DNA from: Trichomonas vaginalis G3 | Taxonomy: Eukaryota; Parabasalia; Trichomonadida; Trichomonadidae | Assembly (NCBI RefSeq): GCF_026262505.1 | Contig: NC_067207.1 | Coordinates: 24,458,082-24,522,081 of the forward strand | Direction: 5' to 3' | DNA: 64,000 nt | The notes under the pieces: model-generated | Told to the model about the DNA's origin: nothing | Database searches by the model: none | What the model saw: only the letters and a program-made list of their open reading frames with translations | Position numbers and translations under genes: made by a program | Shown: positions 17,325 through 27,158 of the stretch, in pieces | Position numbering within the stretch: position 1 is the stretch's first letter | Layout of the letters: each line of letters begins with the position of its first letter

Positions 17325-18124
17325 TTTTATTCTTGACTTTGTTGTTCCATTTGTTGCATTTGTTGTTCTTGAGCTATTTGTTGTTGAAGTTGTTCTTGTA
17401 ATACAATACTTTCACCAGTTGCATCTTCCAATTCGAAACTTTCTGCCGTCATTGACAAATACATAGGACATAAAAGTTTACAGGAACAAAGTTTGCGTCA
17501 ACTAATGTCAACGTTATACTTGCCAAAGTGTTTTGAGTTCACTAAGGTTGAAAATTCTGCATTCGAATGAACAATAGGCAAACCAGCAGAGAAAGTATTG
17601 TTTATACGCATAAGTATCTTTTGGTCATAATAGTTTCTGTCGACATTCGAATAACACTTTGAACCTAAGTTTGAAACAATATATAAGATTGGTGTGCTTA
17701 ATGTCAATGGAATAGACATTCCTTGTATGACACCTTTTCCTGTTATAGGAAACTGTTGGTAGTAAAAACCAGAAATAAGTTTTGTATTATAGCTCATATC
17801 GTTTATAGTAAACTCAGTCGGACATCCAAACATAATGAAACCTGCTCTAGTTGCAGCACATGTTACACCCGTACTTAAAGTATTAAATAAGTCAACAAAA
17901 CCTGTTGGTGGTATATCTGAGTAAGTATCTTCAAAGGAGTATTTTTTACCATTCACAACAATAAAGTCTTCTGGTGTCAAAAGAGCAAAACAGGCTTTAG
18001 TCGTCATTGTGTTTAAGGTTAGTTTACAATATCGTCCTTGAGGACTTTGTAAGTTTGTTGTTATAGAATTATATGACTCAGGGTTTTTAGTCGTAATAGT
18101 ATAAACCATTATGTCTTCTGCCAT
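17325..18124 (-). pseudogene. Hypothetical capsid-region protein with Gln-rich tail, broken
   Basis: The main part starts MAEDIMVYTITTKNPES and is rich in beta-type sequence (TGFVDLFNTLSTGVTC, FIMFGCPTEFTINDM); the end is a Gln/Glu-rich tail (QQQIAQEQQMQQMEQQ). The start overlaps the preceding minus-strand gene by 38 nt. Position near the capsid gene and predicted beta content suggest a minor structural protein. No family recognised. Confidence 0.4.
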
Positions 18125-18707
18125 TTACGTAGCAAATAAATTTTAATGAAATGTTGTGGTCGTCAAATATTTTTATAACGTCTGGGAAACTATATTTTAA
18201 GTTCAACGTTTCACCTCCTTTCATAACGTATATCTTGTCAATGACATTATATGAAACACCACAGCAACCAATGTCGGGTTCTATTTCTTTGATGTTTATA
18301 TCGTCTGCCTCTGTCAAAAGTTTCAATAGTTCTTTCAAAACTTCATGAGGTGCAATGACATATGAGTTCACTTTTACAGGGTTGTGTTCGACCAAGTTTA
18401 ACATTATACTTAAAGCTTGACAAATCTTCTCCTGAGTTTGAAGTTTGTCTTTCAGTTGTTGGTAGTCATTTCGAAAATCTGCAACAGAACTTAAGTCTCT
18501 GTTAACTTCAGGATATGTTGGTTCTTTTACAGGAACAATTGTTATACCATCTTCGTCTTCGTATGGTTTCCCCACTTCAGCATCTCTGTCTTTGACATTG
18601 ACAATAACACTTTGACTGTTTGTTTGAGTTGGTGAATTTAACTTCACATCTGCCACCGCCATTAAACCTTTTGAAACACTTACGCTTCTATTTTTCGGAA
18701 ATGACAT
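18087..18707 (-). CDS. CCG-motif protein shared by elements A and B
   Basis: 206 residues from MSFPKNRSVSVSKGL; the longer upstream frame is rejected because this Met sits at the 18-bp divergent promoter. The C-terminal half (VIAPHEVLKELLKLLTEADD, DIGCCGVSYNVIDKI, SFPDVIKIFDDHNISLKF) aligns by eye with 57206-57934 in element B (LPYESLIHIIAILCDVQ, VSCCGTVAKINPIKDI, YNDIYNKIVDEYKISLEKFF). In both elements a divergent small gene adjoins it. This is a conserved but unnamed Polinton protein; a virion role is a guess. Confidence 0.55.
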   Translation of the reverse strand: MSFPKNRSVSVSKGLMAVADVKLNSPTQTNSQSVIVNVKDRDAEVGKPYEDEDGITIVPVKEPTYPEVNRDLSSVADFRNDYQQLKDKLQTQEKICQALSIMLNLVEHNPVKVNSYVIAPHEVLKELLKLLTEADDINIKEIEPDIGCCGVSYNVIDKIYVMKGGETLNLKYSFPDVIKIFDDHNISLKFICYVNGRRHNGLYYYD

Positions 18708-18725
18708 TTTACTTAGAATAAAAAG
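18708..18725. promoter_or_regulatory. 18-bp shared divergent promoter
   Basis: TTTACTTAGAATAAAAAG separates the start codons of 18707 (minus) and 18726 (plus). It is the third such ultra-short divergent spacer in element A. Confidence 0.5.
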
Positions 18726-19145
18726 ATGGACGTATTCGGATATCTTATTGAATTGAAGCAGAACAAAGTTTATACTCACAAACAATACAAATACATTGAC
18801 AGAATAGTTCTTTACACAAACAATGGAAAATGTTATAGAATAGCAGTCTTTGCTGAACCTAAATATTTTCATAAAGCAAAGAAAGTTGGTATAACTGAAA
18901 TGGTGAAAGTTCTTGAAGCAGACAAAAATATAACTTCAAAACTTACAGATATTTCTAAAGGAAAGTTTATAATACAATATTATGTCAAAACTGGCGTACT
19001 GTCAATATTTGACGGAGAGAAGTCAGTTCAAGAACAACTTACTGACCTGCTGCCAAAATCTGCTCGATGGAAGCTGTCGTTATGCCAATCTGAGGAGCCC
19101 CAGCAGGTTTCATCGAACGAATCTTCAAAAGAGCATCTTCCGTGA
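18726..19145 (+). CDS. Hypothetical protein opposite the CCG protein
   Basis: Up to 139 residues, starting MDVFGYLIELKQNKVYTHK, with alternating beta-like segments (YIDRIVLYTNNGKCYRIAVF, KFIIQYYVKTGVLSIFDG). The last 30 or so residues overlap the capsid gene end convergently, so the true end may be nearer 19050. A gene of similar size (56908-57261) holds the same place beside the CCG protein in element B. Unknown function. Confidence 0.45.
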   Translation: MDVFGYLIELKQNKVYTHKQYKYIDRIVLYTNNGKCYRIAVFAEPKYFHKAKKVGITEMVKVLEADKNITSKLTDISKGKFIIQYYVKTGVLSIFDGEKSVQEQLTDLLPKSARWKLSLCQSEEPQQVSSNESSKEHLP

Positions 19146-19545
19146 AAAGTGCTATTGGTTTTGTAAACTTCTTTGCTCTCAATTCATCTGGACCGTCTCT
19201 GTCACCAGTATATTGTATTTGAACTGTACCAACAGTTGAAATACCACCCATAAAGTCTTCTGAGTCAGCAAATGGAATGCCAAGCCAAAAGTTTGAACGG
19301 TCTCCATTTGTATATTGAGTTTTTTGACCTCCTGTATGAGTCCATACTTTCACATATGGCATAATAGAACTTTGCATTTCAGGGTTAATAGTTGTTGTGA
19401 AGTTGTTGTTAAAGTTCATAGCATCTAATGTCAAGTTGTATGACCTCATATCCTCAACTGTAGAATATTCTTCTCTTGGATAATATTTGCCATCTATGTT
19501 TATATGATATTTAATAAGGAAAACCGCAACCACTTTTTTAATCAC
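19039..19545 (-). pseudogene. Major capsid protein, C-terminal part
   Basis: The readable portion (YSTVEDMRSYNLTLDAMNF, NFWLGIPFADSEDFMGG, TVQIQYTGDRDGPDELRAKK, LLKIRSMKPAGAPQIGI) matches by eye the C-terminal half of the capsid protein of element D (HFLCGFPTEVDFCFQQG, ITYKLSVKGPIELATENVPKP). These are double jelly-roll capsid proteins in Polintons. Only the second jelly-roll area is present; the element ends here against AT-rich repeats. Confidence 0.65.
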
Positions 19546-19957
19546 GATTTAAATATATAAATCGCGATTTTGTAGAAAAATCGCGACTTTTTTAAAATCG
19601 CGTTTTTTAATGAATTGCGATTTTATTGTGGTCGCGATTTTTCTAAAAAATCGCGATTTTTATGGAAAATTGTGATCAAAATTAAACGCGATTTCTTTAT
19701 CAATCGCGAACATAGAACAAATCGGAACCATGATTTTGGACCTCATTAAGCGAAAAGGTCGCAATTAAATTCAATAACAAAGCAATTCACAAAGATTTTT
19801 TGAATCTAGAATGGCTGTTTATCCATTTTAGACTGCTCACAATATGGTTTTTCTGCATACTTGCCGAAATCAGAGATCTAAAATCAAACAATCTCGATAA
19901 CAAATACCTCAATCCCACTTTACTGGTCAAAATTCTTGAAGTCTTACTTTACTGCAC
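19546..19957. other. AT-rich DNA with TCGCGATTTT motifs, no gene seen
   Basis: About ten copies of TCGCGATTT or its complement occur in 19550-19700, matching the subterminal motifs of the adjacent transposon (19960-22487). This may be the remains of a second, truncated copy. Nothing coding was seen. Confidence 0.5.
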
Positions 19958-20192
19958 TAGGCAAAATCGCAACCGAATTTTTAAATCTCGATCGCAAAGA
20001 AAAATTTCGATTTTTTATAAAATCGCGAACTTCTGAAAAATTGCGAACAGAAAAAAATCGCGATTGTTTTTGAAATCGCGTTTTATTAGAAGTACGCGAT
20101 TTTATAAAAAATCGAAATTAGATTAAAATATAGCGTCTAAAACCAAATTGCGAACAAGTTATGTATTGATTAAGAAAAATATATTTAAGATG

Positions 20193-20251
20193 AAGAATTG
20201 CTTGCTATGATGTACTGATTCATGATCAGTACATCATAGCAAGCAATTCTT
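20193..20251. repeat. Perfect hairpin 1 (27-bp arms, 5-nt loop)
   Basis: Arm 20193-20219 starts AAGAATTGCTTGCTATG and is perfectly complementary to 20225-20251 across the loop TCATG. First of three consecutive palindromes. Confidence 0.97.
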
Positions 20252-20257
20252 TACATG

Positions 20258-20311
20258 AAGTTCGAAAACTTGGGTGCAATCAGATCTGATTGCACCCAAG
20301 TTTTCGAACTT
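20258..20311. repeat. Perfect palindrome 2 (27-bp arms, no loop)
   Basis: Arm 20258-20284 starts AAGTTCGAAAACTTGGG and is perfectly complementary to 20285-20311, centred on AGATCT with no spacer. It follows hairpin 1 after 6 nt. Confidence 0.97.
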
Positions 20312-20318
20312 TGTATAG

Positions 20319-20375
20319 GGAATTAAAGGGTGAGAGATATATAGTCTATCTATATATCTCTCACCCTTTAATTCC
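20319..20375. repeat. Perfect hairpin 3 (26-bp arms, 5-nt loop)
   Basis: Arm 20319-20344 starts GGAATTAAAGGGTGAG and is perfectly complementary to 20350-20375 across the loop TCTAT. It follows palindrome 2 after 7 nt. Confidence 0.97.
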
Positions 20376-22552
20376 ACCTCTGTAAGCGATAAAATTTTAT
20401 CAAATATTTTATACTACGAGAAATTATGGCTTTGTTTCATAGACGTATTGAATTTACCGATTGTGTTAAAATGAGATCGCTTAATCTTTAAATTTATTAA
20501 GTTAATCAAATTTTTGATTAAACGCACCTGAGCTATGTTCCTTTATTGCAGCCATTAAACATTTGTCTGGCTCACAATTTGAGAGCACTTCACCTAAATA
20601 ATGCTATAATGAAAATTGAATTAATAAAAATCGTTTCTTCAAATAATCTTCACAAATATATTATCATTATGTGAATTTTTACTTATAAAATTAAATACAT
20701 ATTTAGTTTCTAGTATTTTTTTTTCTATTGTCATTCAAAATATAGCTACAAAACGAAGAACCATAATTTTGATAAACACTAAATGATAATATGATTTATA
20801 ATATAAATAAAATATTTTCAAGTCCAATAAATCAAAATTGATATTTTAAAAAAAAACTAATTAAGAATTCAGTGATAATTTTATCAAATATTACAAGACA
20901 ATATGATTTATAAGCAGAATAAAATGTGAATTATATCAATATGACACTTTTAACCTTTTTTAATCCGAAAAATCCAAAATACAATTTATACATATATTTA
21001 AGCAATATAATTATATATGTGATGATAGATCTCCATGATCAGAGTTTCGAGTTTTATTGAGTATTCATTGGACATCAAAGTTGAATCAAAGCAGCAAAAG
21101 TGAAATTTTCCGAGGAAATTTTGATGTAGCGAATTTTTTGTGTGAGCATTAATAGATCGAAATCACAAGAGAATATAATACCTCGCTACATATACTATTA
21201 TATTATCATGTGAAATAAGAATGTTGAATCAATATCAACTGAGATATAATAGTATATAAAAAGTATTTTTATCATAGCTAAAAAAGAGATTTTTCACATG
21301 ACAAAATTCTCAATGGAGAAAAACCATCTATATCCTACATATAACGTATAACGCATTGTTTTATACTTAAACACTTCTCTATGGATATATCTTGCGTAAC
21401 ATATATCTATCAGACTCGCTCATTTATTAAGCTATTAATAAAAATAGTATTCCATGAAAATCGTTTTTCCATTATATTATCCGTGAAGTGCGGTGTAAAC
21501 TTCACAATTCTCCGCTTCGGACGGAAAGAATTGTGTAGCCACACACACTTGTCATGCATAATTGTGTATTAAGCAAAACGAAAGCATTCACGATACAAAT
21601 CTGTTAATTATGAATACTTTGATTTGACATTGAATATCTCATATCGAGATTTGAGATATCAAAAGCAAATTTTGATTTTTTATTATACAATTTATATTTG
21701 TAGTCTAATTATTATAGATATCATCAAAATATTGTGAAAGCACAATTTTTGGACCAGAAATTTTATAAAATATTCAATAGCTCAATTTTTCGAAAGTATT
21801 AGATAGCTATTATATTTGACATTGAATGCAAATATACTGTATGTGATTTTTATGAATATTTGTATTAGATAATTTGCGATCTGAAAAAAAAAATTGAATT
21901 TACTAATATTTGTTCTATTTATATAATATACTCGGGCATTATATTATGATTAGAATACAATTGCTAAAATCGAGTCTAATATTTTAGAATATTTTTTTAA
22001 GATATTTGGGATTGAGTATTCATACTATGTGATTTTCATAACCAATGAATGTGCCCTACAGTATAAGTAAAAATAAGAATAATTTTTTTCAATTTGATAT
22101 CTTTTTTTAAAAAAGTGTGATTTTCACAAAAAAAGTGTTATAGTAGTAGGATTATAGTCCATACAATACTATTGTAATCTCTTTTCTCGAATTTAATTTT
22201 TCAATTAGCAATTCGAGAAAAAAATATTACTTAAAGGACGACTTATCACTCCGAAAAAGACCAAAATTAAGGACGTGATTTTTTTGAAAGTTCGCGATTT
22301 TTCAAAAAGTCGCAATTTTTTCCCGAATCGCGATTTTTTAAAAAAATCGAAATTTATCGTTCAAATCGCGATTTATTAATAAATCGCGAAAAAATTCTGT
22401 TCGCGATTTTTTAAAAATCGCGATTTAAGCTAAAAATCACAATTTATCATCAAAATCTAGATTTAAAAATTCGGTTGCGATTTTGCCTAATAAATAAAAA
22501 ATCAAAATTAAAAGATGAAAATGAATTTTTAATTTTAATGAAATAATCAACT

Positions 22553-22768
22553 ATGGCTGCAGGTATATTTAAGAAACTGTGGAATAGAGTAAAAAGAGGA
22601 GCGAGTAAAGTTTGGGAAACATTGAAGAAGGGGGCAAATTGGATATTTAAGAATAAAGAAGCAATTAGTGACATTGCTGAATCAATAACGCCAAAAGCTG
22701 CCCCAATAAGAGAAGTTTTAAATAAAGGAGAAAAAGTTTATCAAAGACTACAACCGATACTAAGATAA
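22553..22768 (+). CDS. Small basic amphipathic protein, putative internal virion protein
   Basis: 71 residues beginning MAAGIFKKLWNRVKRGASK, with WETLKKGANWIFKNKEA and an end GEKVYQRLQPILR. Trp/Lys/Gly-rich amphipathic N-terminus resembles 2620-2853 of element A. It converges with another such gene on the minus strand (22836-23070), with a double hairpin in between. Confidence 0.5.
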   Translation: MAAGIFKKLWNRVKRGASKVWETLKKGANWIFKNKEAISDIAESITPKAAPIREVLNKGEKVYQRLQPILR

Positions 22769-22780
22769 AAATAATTTTAA

Positions 22781-22813
22781 GCCGCTAAGCGGCGAGATGA
22801 TCCATAGGATCTC
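22781..22813. terminator. Double stem-loop between convergent genes
   Basis: GCCGCTAAGCGGC (22781-22793) is followed by GAGATGATCC ATA GGATCTC (to 22813). The first 17 bases equal those at 12779-12795 of element A. The location between two convergent genes supports a 3'-end function. Confidence 0.5.
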
Positions 22814-22835
22814 ATATTTATTTTTCCACTATCTA

Positions 22836-23070
22836 CCTCCTATTTTATTAAGTATTCCTTCAGCTATTCCACCAACTGCGTTACCTGCTTGTGCTCCCAT
22901 CGCCGGATTACCTGCTTTAGTACCTAATACTCCACCTATGATAGTTCCTGCCGTTTTCGCTACTGGTGCCAAAAAGTTTGCAACGGGTTTAATAATCTTT
23001 TTATAAACCCAACCCGCAGCTTTCTTAATTCCATCCCATAATTTTTAAAGAATCCTGCCGCCATTTCTGA
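22836..23070 (-). pseudogene. Gly/Ala-rich amphipathic protein, broken
   Basis: Minus-strand reading gives LWDGIKKAAGWVYKKIIKP, FLAPVAKTAGTIIGGVLG, GNPAMGAQAGNAVGGIAEG. The sequence style matches 6762-7163, a putative membrane-active capsid-internal protein. It is broken as part of fossil C. Confidence 0.45.
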
Positions 23071-23131
23071 TTTAATATTAATTAAAAAAATATATTTCAT
23101 CACTTATATTCTAATTTTTATTTAATGATAA

Positions 23132-23500
23132 ATGAAACCGATTTTAAAAATAAATGAAACAGAGGAGGAAGAAATAAATGAAAGTGAAAATGTTCAACAA
23201 AAAATAAACGTTGTTAAACCAATTACTGAAATAAAAATTTTTTTATCTGTTGAAGAATTTAATGACTATTATGCTAACAATAAAAAATTATTTGAAGAAT
23301 TGACAACGTGTAAATTGAATAAAATGTTTAAAGTTGATGGATTCAAAATTTCAAAAATAAAAGGAGTGGTTAGTTTGAAATCTATTCCTCAATCAAGAAT
23401 CACCTCATTAATGAAAATAGATGATTTAACAAAAAGAATAGAAGAGATTGAAGAAAGAGTAAATCAGATAATTGATTTCATAAATTCAAATAATCATTAG
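23132..23500 (+). CDS. Hypothetical coiled-coil protein
   Basis: 122 residues: acidic N-terminus (ETEEEEINESENVQQK), a middle domain (EIKIFLSVEEFNDYYANN, CKLNKMFKVDGFKISKIKG) and a coiled-coil C-terminus (DDLTKRIEEIEERVNQIIDF). The start follows ATTTTTATTTAATGATAAATG. No family recognised. A replication accessory or capsid scaffold is possible but unsupported. Confidence 0.5.
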   Translation: MKPILKINETEEEEINESENVQQKINVVKPITEIKIFLSVEEFNDYYANNKKLFEELTTCKLNKMFKVDGFKISKIKGVVSLKSIPQSRITSLMKIDDLTKRIEEIEERVNQIIDFINSNNH

Positions 23501-23679
23501 TTTCTTAAAGTTCTATGTTGAACTCATCAAATTCTTCTTCATCATTACCATTACTTTAGCGAGTTTATTTACTCTTTCAACTTTATCTTTTGATAGTCTT
23601 TCGTTTAATTTTTTTTAAAGTTTATTTTTTACTCGTTTATTTCATTATGGTAGTGAATCTTTTATTCATGAAAATAATT

Positions 23680-24050
23680 ATTTCTAATTTCTTTTACTCT
23701 CTCATACATACTAGATTTAAAGAATTCAGAACATTTCCCATAATCTCCTAAATGTTTTCTTATCTTATTGGTTTTCCATTCATTATATGAAACTGAATAA
23801 ACTTTATCTTTATCTTTGCATCTTTCATCACTTCCAATATATTTATATCTCAGTTTTGATTTAGCATTTTCATATTCATTAACGTTTAATAATTCACAGT
23901 CTTCCTTTTTAAATATATGTTTTATGTATTCAGGATTAACAATTCTATAATATTACTTCCCTTTAAATCTTTGAATATAAACAGGAACACCATCCTCTAA
24001 AATTCGATAATCTATTTTATCTGGTTTTACTTGTTGGTCATTTATGTAAG
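23680..24050 (-). pseudogene. Hypothetical protein remnant
   Basis: Minus-strand protein-like segments DYRILEDGVPVYIQRFKG, RIVNPEYIKHIFKKEDCEL, KLRYKYIGSDERCKDKDKV and KHLGDYGKCSEFFKSSMYER are readable. The upstream end has the usual T-rich tract before ATAAATG. It is the outermost gene before the terminal repeat and is broken. Confidence 0.4.
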
Positions 24051-24077
24051 AATAAAAAATAAATTATTTTAAAATTA

Positions 24078-24151
24078 ATGTTAAAAAAAATGATATAAAA
24101 TCGCTCGATATTGTATGAATTCTTACGTTTACAAAAAAAGTCACACAACCC
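24078..24151. repeat. Polinton C terminal inverted repeat
   Basis: Reverse complement reads GGGTTGTGTGACTTTTTTTG and on to ATCATTTTTTTAACAT, matching 42891-42964 at the left end of element B with few differences. The repeat faces outward to host DNA on the right. Confidence 0.85.
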
Positions 24152-24167
24152 ATCCTATCCTACTACT

Positions 24168-25188
24168 GTTTTTTCAAAAAAATCCAGAGGTCGGAATAAT
24201 AGTTATTGTTTACTAACATTGATGCCAGAATTTCTCTCGCATGCAAATTTTTTGTGGTTTGCATACTGTTGAATAAACCTTATTTTTTATAAAATTAGAT
24301 TTTTTAATTTCTTCATATTAGATCTTTTTTAAAATATCGTTCAGTCAGGCTTTTATCCAAAAAAGGAATGACTCTACTCAAATATTTGAACAATTCCTGA
24401 TGTTACATGTTCTTGAGTTATATCCTTTATAAAATTGAGAGGAAAATCAAAAAAATTGAATAGGGTTCATTCAATTTTCCTAATCTAATAACTTCATGAA
24501 TGTTAATTTTGTATCCGTATAATCAATATGGTAGAATATCATTGGAATTTAAAAAATTGTGACGGATTGATATTTTGATTATGTACGATTTTGGCCTTAA
24601 ATCAAATCTGATTATCGTGAAAAAAATTATTATTCATAAATATTATTAGAGTTAGTAGCTTATAAAAAATTAATATATATGGCAGAATATCAGATTCTAA
24701 ATTTAAGTATATCAAAAGTTTTACGTGCACAAAAAATCTGACATGGTGAGGGCATCCTTAAATAGTAATTAGATTCAAAAATATCTTCTCATAAGTTCGC
24801 CTTTTAAAATTCAATTAGGTTTTTATATTTTGAAGTTTGGGATAGTTCGTAAATCATAAGTTTATTATTCAATAAAGATCAAAAATATTTTTCAATGTTT
24901 TTGTTACTTATTAAAAGCAAGGATATTGTGAATAAATTATTAAACAATGTCATGTGTTTTAAATCGTCTTTTAAGAGTTTTATTTACGACTATCTGATAT
25001 TTATTGTCATCTTTTTGAATAACCTTCGATGTTGTATAAAATGCTATCTTTAATCGATAATTTTTTTTTCATCATTCTTGAATTAATCATTTCAAATTAA
25101 TAATCTTCTATTTATGGTACCCGATGCAATTATTCTCAATTTTATACACAGAATTATTTCTGAATGTTGATATAATTATACACAGCAA
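24168..25188. other. Intergenic host DNA, no gene seen
   Basis: About 1 kb of AT-rich sequence between the Polinton C end and the surface-protein pseudogene. No frame with protein-like composition, RNA gene or clear repeat was seen. Confidence 0.5.
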
Positions 25189-26360
25189 CTAGATCAATGA
25201 TTTCTTCGATTTGTAAAAGAGTATATATGTGGATCTTCTGATATATATATATATTTCAAATTTTGCATTGATTCCTTCTATATCTGATTTAAGATTATTT
25301 TCATAAATTGCATAAAACTGGATTTCGCATTCACCAATATTAATTTCGTTAGTAATTGGAATATAATATTTAATTACTTGAGCTGTTTCATTAGGAAGAC
25401 TAATATGAACAAGATTTCTGATTGTGTTATTGATAAATACTAATATTGCTATTTCCATCAACATCTGAACAATTAGTATTAAGTTGATGTTCTCCAGACG
25501 CAAGGTTATTAGGAATAGGAATGATGATGTTAAAAGGCAAAATGATATTACTATTGATTTTAACTTGACTAGTGCAACTAATGCCTTCAACAATTCCTGT
25601 AACATTTACAATATCGACTAGGTCAATATCTGAAACCAAAATTACACTATCATTTTTGTGACAATATCTTTCTTTGTCTGTATGAAATTCCCTTAGAATC
25701 GGAAAGGTTCTACAGAATTTGAATAGCTCAGAATTTACTTATATGGATTTATTATCTGATTGGGCCCAAACATAAAAATATTAGAGAGCATCGTTTTATA
25801 TTCTTTTGGAATTATAGACTAATTATTATCACCTTTTTCTATTATGGCGGAAAGGAAAATTTTGAAATGGCGGATGAATTTCATGTGAAACATCATATTG
25901 AAAACGATTTGAAACAATGTTTGATTTCGGGTATTTGCTATTACTGAAATATGCATAAATTGTGTGATTCCCAATAGCTAAATTATTTGGAATTGTGATC
26001 GAATAATGATATTGATATTGATTCTTTATATTAAATTCCCTTGGTTCATATGAGTCAATCCATCATTATAATTCATATGAGTGTGCATAAAGAGTATCTC
26101 TATTAACAATAGGATTAATAATGCAAACGCGATATTGAACAATTTGACCAAGATTTTGGTAAATATTTCCACCCTGTGAATTTCCAGCATTGTTTGAATC
26201 AAAAACAGATTATGTTCACTGAGTTTTATAATCTGTGCGTTGTGATTTTTAAATAAAACTTCGTGAACATGAAAATTTCCAATTTGACTATCTAGTTTTG
26301 TATTTGATGTGTGGTCTTTAGGATTAAATCCGTCGAAAAATTGTTTCCAATCATCACTTG
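25189..26360 (-). pseudogene. Deleted paralogue of the trichomonad surface protein at 27741-31532
   Basis: Minus-strand segments match the larger gene. The N-terminal part FFDGFNPKDHTSNTKLD corresponds to YFSGQSPYEHTSNQVLR, and GQIVQYRVCIINP to GQCVQYRVCSINS; the C-terminal part IPITNEINIGECEIQFYA matches IPITSEINIGECEIQFHA. The middle is shortened: SGEHQLNTNCSDVDGNSNIS joins sequence from two different repeat domains, so one or more Ig-like domains are lost. Frame changes and stops are also present. A degraded member of a large surface-protein family. Confidence 0.7.
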
Positions 26361-26745
26361 TAGAAGATTTTATTCATTGGTCAAGCAATTTAAAATTGAA
26401 GAAAAACCGAAAACAAAATTGAATACAATCATCGTAACTGAAATGTTCAAGGATTTGGAATTATACAACAATACAACACAATTAGTTACGGTTATAAACA
26501 AAGAATTTTCAAAAAGTTCGAAATTGAAAACCCGTGATAAATGTCTGTTTTCAACAATTTTGTTATATATATTTCATTACACATTATTTGGACCATTAAA
26601 AATGTTACTCTTAAATGATATTTGTAAAGTTCACAATATATCAGAAAAGAGATATGATTGGCAGTTATTGAAGTATCTTTCGACACTACCTTATTTCAAA
26701 GATTTGCTATTTGTTATTCATTTCTTGAATTGCCATAAAAAATAA
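26311..26745 (+). CDS. Hypothetical host protein or gene fragment
   Basis: Up to 144 residues; the first part overlaps the surface-protein pseudogene in antisense, so the Met of MFKDLELYNNTTQ (26440s) is a more credible start. Protein-like helical sequence follows: KTRDKCLFSTILLYIFHY, GPLKMLLLNDICKVHNI, RYDWQLLKYLSTLPYFKD. No family is recognised. It could be the 3' part of a lost gene, since its neighbours are pseudogenes. Confidence 0.35.
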   Translation: MVFRIKSVEKLFPIITCRRFYSLVKQFKIEEKPKTKLNTIIVTEMFKDLELYNNTTQLVTVINKEFSKSSKLKTRDKCLFSTILLYIFHYTLFGPLKMLLLNDICKVHNISEKRYDWQLLKYLSTLPYFKDLLFVIHFLNCHKK

Positions 26746-27158
26746 TCATATCTTGGGAGATTTAACGTAATGAATTGATTTTCTAGGATATTTCGGATAC
26801 TTTTCCTGATTTTAGATGATTTTTGATAATAATTTTGGAAAAATTGAATAAAGGTGAAATATATGAATAAATGCTTATTTAAAGATAAATTCCAAAATTA
26901 GTATTTATGTATTTTGTCTTTAGCTTATCAAGATTTCGGTTCTTTTGTTTTATCATTTTGAATTCATAATGTTATTCTTATCAGTTATATAATTTCTCTT
27001 CAATGTATCTTTCAATTTCTTATTTATTTAATATACTTCGTTATTTAGTCTCTTGAAGTAGGAGATTTCAAAAAATAATAATAATTTCATGAAATTTCAA
27101 ACAAAAGTTTTAATTTAATACAAAAAACAATATATTATTAATCCTCTGCTTCAAATTG
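26746..27158. other. Intergenic DNA, no gene seen
   Basis: Very AT-rich sequence with no convincing coding frame or repeat. Confidence 0.5.

Larger units (their letters stand above)
1041..19545. mobile_element. Maverick/Polinton fossil A
   Basis: An 18.5-kb block with the hallmark Polinton set: rve-type integrase (5785-6744), protein-primed PolB (8126-10128), FtsK/A32-type packaging ATPase (14225-15050), major capsid protein end (19039-19545) and penton-like proteins (2858-3706, 10782-11642). It also carries a Dam-like methyltransferase, a phage-type fibre, an HNH nuclease and an SF3 helicase remnant. The left edge is approximate because no terminal repeat was identified; the right end is lost within the capsid gene at AT-rich repeats. 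The element is broken, with roughly a dozen breaks, yet many frames are open, so decay looks fairly recent. Confidence 0.85.
19960..22487. mobile_element. Non-autonomous TA-flanked DNA transposon
   Basis: A 29-bp perfect terminal inverted repeat starts GGCAAAATCGCAACCGAAT at 19960 and ends at 22487; both ends are flanked by TA, the target duplication of the Tc1/mariner group. Inside both ends are many TCGCGATTTT motifs. The 2.5-kb body shows no transposase or other protein, so it would have moved with help from another element. Near its left end are three perfect palindromes (20193-20375). The interior 20376-22260 is featureless AT-rich DNA. Family assignment rests only on TA and the repeat ends. 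Confidence 0.65.
22500..24167. mobile_element. Polinton fossil C, right-end fragment
   Basis: Small genes in Polinton style (22553-22768, 22836-23070, 23132-23500, 23680-24050) end at a terminal repeat (24078-24151) that matches the left end of element B in inverted orientation. The outermost bases are TACTACT (24161-24167), the mirror of AGTAGTA at 42876. No integrase, polymerase or capsid gene is present, so this is a terminal remnant, with two or three breaks in its small genes. Confidence 0.65.

Noticed and set aside
21460-21560. GC-richer segment with GTGAAGT/ACTTCAC pairing, considered as an RNA gene
   Set aside because: It does not fold as a tRNA, and no conserved RNA family was recognised.
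22142-22165. AGTAGTAGGAT considered as another Polinton tip
   Set aside because: The following sequence does not match the terminal repeat of B or C.
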